Source: Planobispora rosea (GTDB taxonomy: Bacteria; Actinomycetota; Actinomycetes; Streptosporangiales; Streptosporangiaceae). Taken from it: a stretch of 64,000 nucleotides of DNA. Position numbers and translations under genes: made by a program. The notes under the pieces are model-generated. The model was not told where the DNA came from. It saw only the letters and a program-made list of their open reading frames with translations, and searched no databases. Location: contig NZ_BMQP01000023.1 of assembly GCF_014648175.1 (NCBI RefSeq), positions 62,001-126,000 on the forward strand. The letters are read 5' to 3'. Below, one piece after another: positions 1 through 11,215 of the stretch. Numbering within the stretch: the stretch's first letter is position 1; every line of letters begins with the position of its first letter.

Positions 1-109
1 GATGACCGGGTGGCCCGCAGGCTGTGGGCGCCCGTCCGATAGCCTCACGGCCAGTGAGCCTCAAAAGGACTGACTGGCTGGTTGTTCGTTAAGAAGGGGA
101 ACCACACGC

Positions 110-1324
110 ATGCCCAAGATCAAGGTAGAGGGCCCCGTCGTCGAGCTCGACGGCGACGAGATGACCCGGATCATCTGGCAGTTCATCAAGGACCAGCTGA
201 TCCTTCCCTACCTCGACGTCGACCTGAAGTACTACGACCTCGGGATCGAGCACCGCGACGCCACTGACGACCAGGTGACGATCGACGCCGCCAACGCCAT
301 CAAGCAGTACGGCGTCGGCGTCAAGTGCGCCACCATCACTCCGGACGAGGCCCGCGTCGAGGAGTTCGGCCTCAAGAAGATGTGGAAGTCCCCGAACGGG
401 ACCATCCGTAACATCCTCGGCGGAGTCATCTTCCGTGAGCCGATCATCATGTCCAACGTGCCGCGGCTCGTGCCCGGCTGGACCAAGCCGATCGTCGTCG
501 GCCGTCACGCCTTCGGCGACCAGTACCGCGCCACCGACCTCAAGGTGCCGGGCGAGGGCACGCTGACCCTCACCTTCACCCCGAAGGACGGCTCGGAGCC
601 GATCGAGCTCGACGTCTACGACTTCCCGGGCGGCGGCGTCGCCATGGCCATGTACAACCTGGACGAGTCCATCCGCGACTTCGCCCGCGCCTCCATGCGG
701 TACGGCCTGGCCCGCAACTACCCGGTCTACCTCTCCACGAAGAACACGATCCTGAAGGCCTACGACGGCCGGTTCAAGGACATCTTCGCCGAGGTGTACG
801 AGACCGAGTTCAAGAAGGACTTCGAGGCCGCCGGCCTGACCTACGAGCACCGCCTGATCGACGACATGGTCGCCGCGGCGCTCAAGTGGGAGGGCGGCTA
901 CGTCTGGGCCTGCAAGAACTACGACGGCGACGTCCAGTCCGACACCGTGGCCCAGGGCTTCGGCTCGCTCGGCCTGATGACCTCGGTCCTGATGACCCCC
1001 GACGGCCGCACCGTCGAGGCCGAGGCCGCCCACGGCACCGTGACCCGTCACTACCGCCAGCACCAGCAGGGCAAGCCGACCTCCACGAACCCGATCGCCT
1101 CGATCTTCGCGTGGACCCGGGGCCTGGCGCACCGCGGCAAGCTCGACAACACCCCCGCGGTGATCGAGTTCGCCGAGAAGCTGGAGCAGGTCTGCATCGA
1201 GACCGTCGAGGGCGGTCAGATGACCAAGGACCTCGCCCTCCTCGTCGGCGGCGACGCCGAGTGGCTGACCACCCAGGATTTCCTGGGGGCCCTGGACGAG
1301 AACCTCAAGAAGAAGATGGCCTGA
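110..1324 (+). CDS. icd: NADP-dependent isocitrate dehydrogenase
   Basis: Oxidative decarboxylation of isocitrate to 2-oxoglutarate in the TCA cycle, cytoplasmic. The 404-aa length and sequence match the homodimeric eukaryote-like IDH class (subfamily II), not the long monomeric actinobacterial IDH. Visible hallmarks: the N-terminal DGDEMTRIIW stretch, the substrate/phosphate loop KSPNGTIRN (about residue 93), REPI after it, and the NADP-binding AHGTVTRHYR segment (about residue 308). The ATG follows an AAGGGGA ribosome-binding site. A hairpin just downstream ends the unit. Identification is secure. Confidence 0.97.
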   Translation: MPKIKVEGPVVELDGDEMTRIIWQFIKDQLILPYLDVDLKYYDLGIEHRDATDDQVTIDAANAIKQYGVGVKCATITPDEARVEEFGLKKMWKSPNGTIRNILGGVIFREPIIMSNVPRLVPGWTKPIVVGRHAFGDQYRATDLKVPGEGTLTLTFTPKDGSEPIELDVYDFPGGGVAMAMYNLDESIRDFARASMRYGLARNYPVYLSTKNTILKAYDGRFKDIFAEVYETEFKKDFEAAGLTYEHRLIDDMVAAALKWEGGYVWACKNYDGDVQSDTVAQGFGSLGLMTSVLMTPDGRTVEAEAAHGTVTRHYRQHQQGKPTSTNPIASIFAWTRGLAHRGKLDNTPAVIEFAEKLEQVCIETVEGGQMTKDLALLVGGDAEWLTTQDFLGALDENLKKKMA

Positions 1325-1345
1325 CCACGGTCGTCCGAGCACGCG

Positions 1346-1378
1346 GGGCCGCCCTCCGGGGCGGCCCTCCGCCTTTTC
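1346..1378 (+). terminator. Hairpin terminator after icd
   Basis: A 9-bp perfect stem (GGGCCGCCC at 1346-1354, GGGCGGCCC at 1359-1367) with a TCCG loop, followed by a CTTTT stretch, 22 bp after the icd stop codon. Confidence 0.7.
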
Positions 1379-1399
1379 CGGCGGCCTTTTCCGGCGGCC
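1374..1399. repeat. Tandem 13-bp repeat
   Basis: Two exact head-to-tail copies of TTTTCCGGCGGCC (1374-1386 and 1387-1399) directly after the icd terminator, between icd and the convergent gene. Probably a slippage duplication. Confidence 0.8.
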
Positions 1400-1432
1400 T
1401 TTCCCACGGCTCCCCGGCCGGGGAGCCCGCGG

Positions 1433-2575
1433 TCACGAGGCGGGGGACACCTCCGGAGGGACCACCGGACCCGTCGGCGGGGTGCCGACAACGATGTGGA
1501 GCGGGATGCCCAGCGGCACCGGATCGATCACCTGGCGGGTCACGCCGGTGGAGAGGTCGACCTGGTACATCTCCCGTTTCCCGGAACGGGAATGCTCCAG
1601 CAGCATCCGGTCGCCGACCACCGCCCCCCACCGTAGTGCGCCGGTGAAGCAGGGCAGGCGGACGACTCTCCGGACCCGGCCCGGTACCGGGCTCTCGACG
1701 ACGAGGGAACGGGGGGAGCAGGCTCCGGGCGGGAGGCCGCCGGGACCGGACGGCTTCCCGTGGTACGACTCGGCTATGCGCCCGCCGTCCGGCAGGATCT
1801 CGCCGGTCCGCTTCCAGAACCGCCGGGGCAGCCCGCCGATCCGCACGCCCTGGCCGTCGAACACCGCCACGGTGAAGCGGACGCCGTACCTGTCGTACGG
1901 GCTCCCGGAACAGGGGACACCGATGATCCGGCGGGCGTCCCGTCCCAGGCTGAGCACCTCGCAGACGTCTTTGAGCACCCGGGTCCTGCCGGTCGTGAAG
2001 TCGGTGAGGCGGATCCGCGGCCGCCCCTTCAGGAAGGCGGTGGAGAAGAACCGGCCGTCGGCGGAGACGTCCAGGTCGAAGAACTCCTGGTCGTACGCGG
2101 GGACCTCGGTCCGCGGAGCCAGCCGGACCCTTCTGCCGCCGGGCAGGTCATGGGCGACGAAGCGGCTTTCGACCGCGCTGAAGTAGGCGATCCGGCGACC
2201 GTCGGGACTCACCGCGAAGGGGAGCCCGAAATGGGCGTTGAACGGGAGCTCGCCTTGATCGTCGCGTAGTGCCCCCGGGGCGTCGGGGATGACGATCTGC
2301 TGGAGCCGCCCGCTCTCCCCCATCGGAGTGCCCACCCGGGCGGTGCCCCGCGTCCACACGGCCAGCCGCCAGGCGGGGCAGGCCAGCGGACGCTGGGGGA
2401 AACGGCTCTGCGGACCGCGGTAGACACAAACGTCCCGCCAGGCGTAGCTGACGGTGACCGGGAGCGGCGGGGGTCTCCAGGCCTCCGGCGGGGGATCACC
2501 GGCCGGAGCGCGGCCTTCCCGGAGCGGGGCGAGCAGGCTGAGCAGGGCCACGCCGACGATCACGCTCGGGAGCAC
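1433..2575 (-). CDS. Exported beta-propeller-like protein (paralog A)
   Basis: Function unknown. 380 aa. An N-terminal hydrophobic segment (about residues 1-16) acts as signal or anchor; the rest is a predicted extracytoplasmic domain with short repeats of the WD40/TolB type, for example AVSPDGRRIAY and DVSADGRFF. The line IAYFSAVESRFVAHDLPGG is closely matched in the gene at 5223-6758 (VAYLSAAELRYVAHDLPAG) and more loosely in the gene at 2680-4506, so the three are paralogs. A, B and C are on the same strand with one small gene inserted between B and C. No catalytic motif recognised; a ligand- or surface-sensing role is inference from paralog C. Confidence 0.6.
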   Translation of the reverse strand: MLPSVIVGVALLSLLAPLREGRAPAGDPPPEAWRPPPLPVTVSYAWRDVCVYRGPQSRFPQRPLACPAWRLAVWTRGTARVGTPMGESGRLQQIVIPDAPGALRDDQGELPFNAHFGLPFAVSPDGRRIAYFSAVESRFVAHDLPGGRRVRLAPRTEVPAYDQEFFDLDVSADGRFFSTAFLKGRPRIRLTDFTTGRTRVLKDVCEVLSLGRDARRIIGVPCSGSPYDRYGVRFTVAVFDGQGVRIGGLPRRFWKRTGEILPDGGRIAESYHGKPSGPGGLPPGACSPRSLVVESPVPGRVRRVVRLPCFTGALRWGAVVGDRMLLEHSRSGKREMYQVDLSTGVTRQVIDPVPLGIPLHIVVGTPPTGPVVPPEVSPAS

Positions 2576-2679
2576 GGGGCCTCCTCCACCGGGACCGGAA
2601 ATCTAACACGCGGTCCTACTCGTCGGTAACCGGTCCTCCCCCTTTTCCCCGGCCACCAGGTTCGGGCCCGGAGAGGCCG

Positions 2680-4506
2680 TCACTCCGCGGACACCTTCCC
2701 GATCACGGTCTTCCTGGCGTCCTCGACGGGACCGGAGTCCCGAGGCTCGGCGACCCTGCCCGTGGCGGGGTCGACCAGGCGGAGTTCGCCGTCGCCGGGC
2801 TCTTCGGGCGAGAGCCTGGCCAGGAAGCGGCCGTCCCCGCTCCAGCCGAGGAACTCCGGGGGGTCGCCGTACGGGGTCAGCTTGAGCTTGATCTTCACCC
2901 GGCGCACGGTCCTCCCGGTGGCCGGGTCCACCGTCACCGCCGCCCCGCCCTCGGTGAGGACCAGCAGGCGTCGCCCGTCCGGGAAGGGGCTGGTGACCGA
3001 CGCGGGGTCGAAGGGCGTTCTCGTGCGTACGGTGCCGCGCAGGTCCACCGTGACCAGTTCGGGCTTGTCCGCCTCGGGTACGGTGACCGCCGCGAGGCCT
3101 CGCGGGCCGACGCCGAGCACCCGGGCGAGCCCCGGCACCTCCACGCTCCGCCCGTCGCCGGTGTCGACGAGGCGGGTCGTGCCCGGCCCGGTCGCGGGGG
3201 TGAGGGTGACGTACCGGCCGTCGTACGAGAGCACCGGCATCGGGAGGTCCGTGTCGGGCAGCGGGCCGGTGAGGTCGCGGCGGGCACCGGTGCGCAGGTC
3301 GTGGTGGACCATCCGCCGGGTCCGGGCGTGCAGGTAGACGACGTGGAAGCCGTCGCCGCTGAGCGCGAACGGCGCGGGGCGCCGCAGCGGCCCCCACCGT
3401 CCGGCGAACGCGGCGGCCTGGGGAAACCAGATGGGGTAGCCCGGCCGGTCCGCCGGGAGCAGGTCCCACGCCGCGCAGTCCCGGACGGTCCGGCGGGCGC
3501 CGCACTTCGGCAGCGTCGCGTACGCGATCGGCTGGGACGAGATGTTCACCTCGTCACCTGCGGACCAGGCGACGGGCTTCCCGGCCGGACTCGGGACGGT
3601 GGCGGACCAGGTGAGGGCGGCGCCCAGCGCGACGGCCACCGAGACGGCCGTGACGGCGGCGGCGACCGCCGGCCGGCGCCCCGGTGCCGGGCGCGGGACG
3701 GGCCGCCACGACCGGGTGCCCAGGGCCAGGGCGACGAGGGGCAGCACGACCCAGCCGGCGAGGACGAGCATCCTCACGAGGCCGTCCGGCAGGTGCTCCG
3801 GCTCCGTCCCCAGGGTCCCCAGCCCGCACCACAGCGCGGCCACGGACCCTCCGGTCAGCAGCACGTGCGCCGACCGGGATCGCGCGGCGATCTCCGCCGC
3901 GACCGGGCCGTCCAGCGGCACGTGCGTGGACCGGGACCGCGCGGCGGCCTCCAGCGCGTCCCGGCCGGCCGGTCCGAGGGGCAGCGGCCGCGTCCGCAAC
4001 CCTCGGGTCAGGAGTGTCACGGCCGGTACGGTGGCCGCCGCGGCCAGGGCCCACAGCGGGGTGGCCGCGTCCGCGCCGACCAGCAGGAACCGGGCCAGCC
4101 CGGAGACGGCCAGCGCCCCCGCGACCACCGCGCTCACGCCCCACAGCCACGTCACCGCCGGAGGGACCAGCCGCACGCCGATATCCTTCCGCCCGGCCGG
4201 TCGGGCCCGTGCCAGCCGTACCTCCGCGACCAGCGCGCCGGCGAACCAGCCGAGGACCGGGAAGAGCAGGCGGATCGTGAAGAGGGGTTCGGACGCGAGG
4301 GCGACGAGCGCCCCGAAGATCAGGCCGAGGGCCCGCCAGCGGCGGGTGACCCGCAGGTAGGTCAGGATGAGGTCACCGTTGGCGGGGGTCGGCACGAGGC
4401 CCTGGCGGCGGACGAACCGCTTGATCTGCCCCGGCTCGACCTGGTCGGTGACGGCCGGGACGAGAATCAGGGCGATCGGGGCGAGAACGAGAGCGATGGG
4501 CAGCAC
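2680..4506 (-). CDS. Multi-pass membrane protein with beta-propeller-like ectodomain (paralog B)
   Basis: Function unknown. 608 aa. The N-terminal half has several hydrophobic segments (the first at residues 1-20, then around 60-90, 115-170, 230-265 and 285-305), with a soluble stretch about 20-55 carrying PGQIKRFVRRQGL. The C-terminal half (about 320-608) resembles a secreted propeller with repeats such as FALSGDGFHVVYLHARTRR and GWSGDGRFLARLSPE. It shares the (I/V)xYxxAxxxRxVxHDLxxG pattern with the genes at 1433-2575 and 5223-6758. ATG start; a divergent gene begins 65 bp away at 4572. A sensing or surface role is inference. Confidence 0.6.
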   Translation of the reverse strand: MLPIALVLAPIALILVPAVTDQVEPGQIKRFVRRQGLVPTPANGDLILTYLRVTRRWRALGLIFGALVALASEPLFTIRLLFPVLGWFAGALVAEVRLARARPAGRKDIGVRLVPPAVTWLWGVSAVVAGALAVSGLARFLLVGADAATPLWALAAAATVPAVTLLTRGLRTRPLPLGPAGRDALEAAARSRSTHVPLDGPVAAEIAARSRSAHVLLTGGSVAALWCGLGTLGTEPEHLPDGLVRMLVLAGWVVLPLVALALGTRSWRPVPRPAPGRRPAVAAAVTAVSVAVALGAALTWSATVPSPAGKPVAWSAGDEVNISSQPIAYATLPKCGARRTVRDCAAWDLLPADRPGYPIWFPQAAAFAGRWGPLRRPAPFALSGDGFHVVYLHARTRRMVHHDLRTGARRDLTGPLPDTDLPMPVLSYDGRYVTLTPATGPGTTRLVDTGDGRSVEVPGLARVLGVGPRGLAAVTVPEADKPELVTVDLRGTVRTRTPFDPASVTSPFPDGRRLLVLTEGGAAVTVDPATGRTVRRVKIKLKLTPYGDPPEFLGWSGDGRFLARLSPEEPGDGELRLVDPATGRVAEPRDSGPVEDARKTVIGKVSAE

Positions 4507-4571
4507 GGTCCCCCTTCCGTCCGAACCGGGAATCTAGCATGATCAAATATTGATTTATAAGGGGGCCTACT

Positions 4572-5144
4572 GTGACTTCCGTCCAGATTCCGGAAATCCG
4601 GGACTCCGGGGCGGGGACGCTCACCCGGCGGGACCGGCGCCGTTTCACGGTGGCGGGCTGCGCGGGTCTGGTCCTCGTCGCCATGGGTCTCCTCCTCTGG
4701 CAGGCGGGCGTACCGGTCCCGAGGTTCTCGGCCTCCACCGGGGGGCACCAGGAGAAGATCCCTGACAGCGGCTCGGAATGGTCCGATCCTCTCCTCGTCC
4801 AGGAGGAGAGGACCGTCGTCAACGACGGTTTCCTGCCGGTCACGGTCGAGGCCCTGACGGCGCACGGCCGGGGGCTGGCCCCGTCCTCCGTCACCGCCCG
4901 GGACGGACGGGGCTTCCCCAGAGTCCTCGGGGCGGGGGAGGAACTGCCGGTGATGATTGACTACGCCGTCACCGACTGCGGGACGGCGGTGGAGACGATC
5001 GGCCTCCGGGTCCGGGTCGAGCGATGGTGGGGAACCGCGGAGGTGGAAGTCCCCCTCGCGGAGGAAGACAGTCTGTGGAGCACCACGCCGGTCGCATCCG
5101 CCTGTGAACACGCGGAGCACATGGCGGAGCGCTCGGGGCGGTGA
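4572..5144 (+). CDS. Small single-pass membrane protein, unknown
   Basis: 190 aa, not recognised. A short charged N-terminus (about 30 residues) precedes one transmembrane helix (about 31-48: GCAGLVLVAMGLLLWQAG); the remainder is probably outside the cell and predicted beta-rich, with Cys138 and Cys177 as possible disulfide partners. The GTG start follows AAGGGGGCC. It sits alone on the plus strand inside the cluster of propeller-like genes, divergent from the gene at 2680-4506 and convergent with the gene at 5223-6758, so it may be part of the same sensing island; that link is by position only. Confidence 0.55.
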   Translation: MTSVQIPEIRDSGAGTLTRRDRRRFTVAGCAGLVLVAMGLLLWQAGVPVPRFSASTGGHQEKIPDSGSEWSDPLLVQEERTVVNDGFLPVTVEALTAHGRGLAPSSVTARDGRGFPRVLGAGEELPVMIDYAVTDCGTAVETIGLRVRVERWWGTAEVEVPLAEEDSLWSTTPVASACEHAEHMAERSGR

Positions 5145-5222
5145 TGCCGCGCACGGCCGTCCCGGCATCGCCGGGGCGGCGCGACACCGGCCGGACGGTC
5201 GCGACGCCGCGCCGGGATGACG

Positions 5223-6758
5223 TCACGGAGCCGTGACGGTGCCGATGACCACCCGCTTGTCGGCGGGGAGGCCGGGCACACGGTGGGCCTGGCCGTTGAC
5301 CGCGTCGATCCGGTAGAAGCCCAGGAGGTCCCGGCTGGTCTGGCCGGTCAGCATGACGACGACCTCGCGGGCGTTCAGCCAGTCGACGACGTCGCCGGTG
5401 ACGGGCTCCCCGAGCGCGGGCAGGGACAGGCGCTTGAAGACCCGCCGCGAGGCGGCGTCCACGATGTGGAGGGTGTCGCTCTTGGCCTCTCCCGGTACCG
5501 TGGCGGCGGCGTACTTGCCGGTGGGGGAGCTCGCCCAGAAGGGGTACTCGTCGCGGAGCCAGTCCTCGGCCTTCTCGGCGGGCGTCTGCTCCGCGGCGGA
5601 CAGGGTGGCCGTCGCGCCGGTGGTGAAGTCGGTCCGGAGCCGGCCGGAGGCCAGGTCCACGGTGAAGCTGCGGCCGTCCGGGGAGACGTCGACGGACGGG
5701 CCGTGCTCGATGTCGTCCGAGGTGAGAGCCGGAGACAGGTACCGCTTCGTCCCGGCCGGCAGGTCGTGGGCGACGTACCTGAGTTCCGCCGCGCTGAGGT
5801 AGGCGACGCGTCGGCCGTCGCGGCTGACGGCGACGCCGAGCTCCCAGGAACGGGTGCCGCTGCGTCCCAGTTCCTGGACGGCGTCGGGGACGTTCAGCGT
5901 GGTCCGGCAGGGGAGCGGCTCACAGGTCACCCCGGCGAGATCGGACTGCTCCTCCGGCGGGTGGTTGGAGATCAGCGTCATCTTCCAGCCCGAGCAGAGG
6001 ACCTTCCCGGCCCACGGTGTCGCGGGACGTGCGCCCGCGCACTCGCCGGGGACCGCGTGGTGGATCACATAGGACGTGCGCGGCGCCTGCCACGGCGTGG
6101 GAGCGGCGCTCGGGCCCGGGGCGGAGGCGGCGGTCTCCCGCGTCATGGCCGAGGCCTGAGGGCCGCCCTCCCCCGCGGCCAGGGCGGGGATCCAGGCCTG
6201 ACCCTGCGGGGTGAGGGCGATGATCAGGCCGACCATCAGCACGAGGACGACCGCCGTCAGCAGGGCCCTGCGCCTGCCCCGGCGGCGCAGGGTCGCCAGG
6301 GAACGGGTCGAGAGGTCGGGGACGGACGCCTCGCCCGCCTGCATGGCGAACCGGTTGACCAGCCGCTTGCGGTCGCCCTTGGTGAGGGTCTCGACCCCCT
6401 CGGCCAGTTCCGACTCCACGGTCTCGACGGGCAGGCCCAGGATGTCGGCCAGTTCGGCGGGGGACCGGCCGTGGTGGAGGCAGGCCACGACGATGAGGCG
6501 GCGCCGGGGCGGGAGCTGCACCAGCGCGGTGGCCCCCGCGGCGCTGGGCCGGCGCAGGAAGGCCCGGTAGAGCGCGATGTGGGCGTGCTCGCCGGGGCTC
6601 TCCCAGGCGGCGGGAGGCCAGGCCGTGCCGACGGTGCGCAGGGCCTGCAGCGTCAGCCGGATGGCCTGCTCATGGCTGCCGGTCAGGAGCAGGCCGGTAC
6701 CGACGAGGGACCGCTGATCGCGCTGAACGAACTCGCGAAAACCGATATATCGCCGCAT
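5223..6758 (-). CDS. ECF sigma-like domain fused to TM helix and beta-propeller-like ectodomain (paralog C)
   Basis: 511 aa. Residues 8-48 (FREFVQRDQRSLVGTGLLLTG and following) resemble sigma region 2 of the actinobacterial SigE/ECF type. Residues 78-126 (LVQLPPRRRLIVVACLHHGR then SPAELADILGLPVETVESEL) look like region 4 with its helix-turn-helix. The region 2/4 linker is short, and region 2 lacks the usual acidic AEDLVQE run, so RNA-polymerase binding may be lost. A basic stretch (158-164) and one helix (165-183) follow, then an outer propeller-like domain (about 215-511) with SRDGRRVAY and SPDGRSF repeats. The topology predicts a sigma-like domain inside and a sensor outside on one chain. 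ATG start. Confidence 0.7.
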   Translation of the reverse strand: MRRYIGFREFVQRDQRSLVGTGLLLTGSHEQAIRLTLQALRTVGTAWPPAAWESPGEHAHIALYRAFLRRPSAAGATALVQLPPRRRLIVVACLHHGRSPAELADILGLPVETVESELAEGVETLTKGDRKRLVNRFAMQAGEASVPDLSTRSLATLRRRGRRRALLTAVVLVLMVGLIIALTPQGQAWIPALAAGEGGPQASAMTRETAASAPGPSAAPTPWQAPRTSYVIHHAVPGECAGARPATPWAGKVLCSGWKMTLISNHPPEEQSDLAGVTCEPLPCRTTLNVPDAVQELGRSGTRSWELGVAVSRDGRRVAYLSAAELRYVAHDLPAGTKRYLSPALTSDDIEHGPSVDVSPDGRSFTVDLASGRLRTDFTTGATATLSAAEQTPAEKAEDWLRDEYPFWASSPTGKYAAATVPGEAKSDTLHIVDAASRRVFKRLSLPALGEPVTGDVVDWLNAREVVVMLTGQTSRDLLGFYRIDAVNGQAHRVPGLPADKRVVIGTVTAP

Positions 6759-7001
6759 AGGCCATTGCTCCGCTTGGTCGGGGATCTCAACCGTAGCGAG
6801 CTAAGCGGCTAGAGCGCCAAATCATAGTGATTGTCGTTATTGAGAGTTCAGTGCCGGACGGGGCTCCAAGGGGTGTCCCGTGAGGGAGAAGGGGCGCGTC
6901 AGAACGGCAACAGGGTCACGTCGCGGTAACGCGTAGGGTCAAGTCGCCGACGGGTCGTAAAGTTTGGCTGGTCGGAGTTTGACGAGACCGTGGGGACGAA
7001 G

Positions 7002-9120
<2,119 letters not shown>

Positions 9121-9140
<20 letters not shown>

Positions 9141-9660
9141 ACCGCTCGATCTCGTCGGCGGTGTCGCGGGCCCAGTCCCGCATCATCCGCATGTGGCGCA
9201 GCCCCAGGTCCAGGGCGTACCTGCCGAAACCCGCGGTGCGCCTCTCCCGCTCCAGGGACTTGGCCGCTCCGAGCGCCTCCAGCTCGGCCAGCCTGGCGTC
9301 GTAGCCGCGGGCCTGCTCCCGCAGCAGCGCCACGGCCTCCTCAGGCTCCAGCGCGGGCACCAGGAAGGCACGCAGCGACTCCTCGTGGCGGGCCAGCCGG
9401 GACGGCTCTCCCGCGAGCAGCCATTCGCGCAGCAGCCGGGACCCCTCCTCGGTGACGGCGTAGGTCTTGCGGCCCCGGGGTCCTTCTTCCTCGACGGTCA
9501 CCAGGCCGTCGGCGGTCATCTTGTTGAGCTCCGGATAGATCTGGCTGTGCCGGGCCTGCCAGGCGTGGTTGATCGAGCTCTCGAAGAGCTTCGTGAGGTC
9601 GTAACCGCTCGCCGGGCCCGAGATGGTCAGCAGGCCGAGCAGTGCCATGCGCAGGGACAT
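9121..9660 (-). CDS. PadR-family transcriptional regulator
   Basis: 179 aa. The N-terminal winged-helix domain has the PadR signature LGLLTISGPASGYDLTKLFE, then SQIYPELNKMTADGLV and the wing GRKTYAVTEEG; the C-terminal half is the helical dimerisation region of the long PadR subtype (Vir-like C-domain). Divergent from the MFS exporter gene with 55 bp between the start codons, where a palindrome sits inside the exporter promoter; it most likely represses the exporter and is released by a toxic ligand. Confidence 0.9.
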
Positions 9661-9680
9661 GCCTCCATCTTAGGTGCGGA

Positions 9681-9716
9681 TTGACATGTTGAAATCAACA
9701 CGTAAATATCGACATG
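9681..9716 (+). promoter_or_regulatory. Exporter promoter with embedded operator; leaderless start
   Basis: TTGACA (9681-9686) and TAAATAT (9703-9709) form a -35/-10 pair. The palindrome TGTTGA-AA-TCAACA (9687-9700) lies exactly in the spacer, where a bound PadR protein would block polymerase. GACATGT occurs twice (9683-9689, 9711-9717). The -10 element is 6 nt before the GTG at 9716, which predicts a leaderless transcript. Confidence 0.65.
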
Positions 9717-11173
9717 TGGCTATCGACGTTTCCACCCCTCCCCCGCAGACCCGCACCGGCAACGGGTTGCTCCTGCTCGCCGTACTCGGCGGGATGTTCC
9801 TGGCGATGCTCGACCAGACGATCGTCGGCACCGCCCTGCCCCGGATCGTCCAGGACCTCGGCGGCGCCGGCCTCTACACCTGGGTCGTGACGTCCTACCT
9901 GCTGACCTCGACGATCACCGTCCCGCTGTACGGCAGGCTGTCCGACATCTACGGCCGCAAGCCGCTGCTGCTCGTCGGCGTCGCGCTGTTCCTGCTCGGC
10001 TCGGTGCTGTGCGGGGCGGCCCAGGACATGGGCCAGCTCATCGCCTTCCGAGCGGTGCAGGGGCTCGGCGCGGGCGCCCTCCTCCCGCTCTCGCTGGCCC
10101 TGGTGATGGACCTGTTCCCGCCCGACAGGAGCGGACGGGTGCAGGGCGCCCTCGGCGGTGTGATGGCGCTGAGCTACATCGCCGGACCGTTCCTCGGCGG
10201 GCTGTTCACCGACACGGCCGGCTGGCGCTGGGCGTTCCTGGTCAACGTGCCGATCGGCCTGGCCGTCGTCGCGGTCGTCGTGGCGCGGCTGCCGCACACG
10301 GCGGGGCAGGGCCGCGGCACCCGCCCCGACTACGCGGGCATCGCCGTGTTCACGGCGGCGATCGGCGCCCTGCTCGTCGGCCTCACCGAGAAGGGCCTGG
10401 ACGACCACTCGTGGACCAGCGGCCCGGTGCTGTGGCCGATCGCGGCGGCGGCCGTCCTGCTGGCGGTGTTCATCCGGGTCGAACGGCGCGCCTCAGCGCC
10501 GATCATCCCGCTGGAGCTGTTCCGCGACCGGACCTACGCCCTGGCGAACGCGGCCTCGTTCCTGACCGCGGCCTGCCTCTACGCCGGCGTGGTCTTCCTG
10601 CCGCGTTACTTCCAGGAGTCCCTGGGGCTCAGCGCGACGGACTCCGGCCTGCGGATCTACCCGCTCATGCTCGGCATGGTCGCCGGAAGCATGGTCACCG
10701 GCGTGCTCATCTCGAAGACCCGGCGCTACAAGCCGTGGCTGGTGGCCGGGCCGTTCCTGATCGCCGTCGGGGCGCTGCTGTGCTCCGGGCTCACGACCGG
10801 CACCTCCGGCGTGGCCCTCGCCGCCTGGATGGCGCTGCTCGGCCTGGGCCTGGGGCCCATGTTGTCCGGGCTCACCGTGGCGGTCCAGTTCTCGGTCCCG
10901 CCCCGGTTCGCCGGCACCGCCAGCGCGAACCTCACCTTCTTCCGGCAGATCGGCGGTTCGGTCGCCCTGGCCCTGGCCGGATCCCTCTACGCTTCCGTCA
11001 TCGGGGACCGGGCTCCGATCCACGGCCCGCAGGCGGCGCACGCCGCGGCGACGGCCACGGTCGTCCCCTGGCTCGCCGTCACCGGGGCCCTGCTCGCCCT
11101 CCTGGCGCTCCTCGCGCTGCCCGGAGGGCGGATCGGGGCACTCGCCGGGAGACCGCCGCAGGCCGAGGGGTAA
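9716..11173 (+). CDS. DHA2-family MFS drug exporter (EmrB/QacA type)
   Basis: 485 aa with about 14 transmembrane helices; proton-driven efflux of drugs or antiseptics at the membrane. DHA2 hallmarks: LDQTIVGTALPRI in helix 1 (motif D1), GRLSDIYGRKPLL (motif A), RAVQGLGAGALLPLS, and the motif-C-like ALGGVMALSYIAGPFLGG. I chose the GTG at 9716, giving MAIDVSTPPPQ, because the promoter -10 element lies just upstream; in-frame GTG 9674 and ATG 9686 would fall inside the promoter. Likely repressed by the adjacent PadR protein. Confidence 0.9.
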   Translation: MAIDVSTPPPQTRTGNGLLLLAVLGGMFLAMLDQTIVGTALPRIVQDLGGAGLYTWVVTSYLLTSTITVPLYGRLSDIYGRKPLLLVGVALFLLGSVLCGAAQDMGQLIAFRAVQGLGAGALLPLSLALVMDLFPPDRSGRVQGALGGVMALSYIAGPFLGGLFTDTAGWRWAFLVNVPIGLAVVAVVVARLPHTAGQGRGTRPDYAGIAVFTAAIGALLVGLTEKGLDDHSWTSGPVLWPIAAAAVLLAVFIRVERRASAPIIPLELFRDRTYALANAASFLTAACLYAGVVFLPRYFQESLGLSATDSGLRIYPLMLGMVAGSMVTGVLISKTRRYKPWLVAGPFLIAVGALLCSGLTTGTSGVALAAWMALLGLGLGPMLSGLTVAVQFSVPPRFAGTASANLTFFRQIGGSVALALAGSLYASVIGDRAPIHGPQAAHAAATATVVPWLAVTGALLALLALLALPGGRIGALAGRPPQAEG

Positions 11174-11215
11174 CATCCCGTCCGTCAGAATTCACGCTTC
11201 GAGTGGGGGAAGGTC

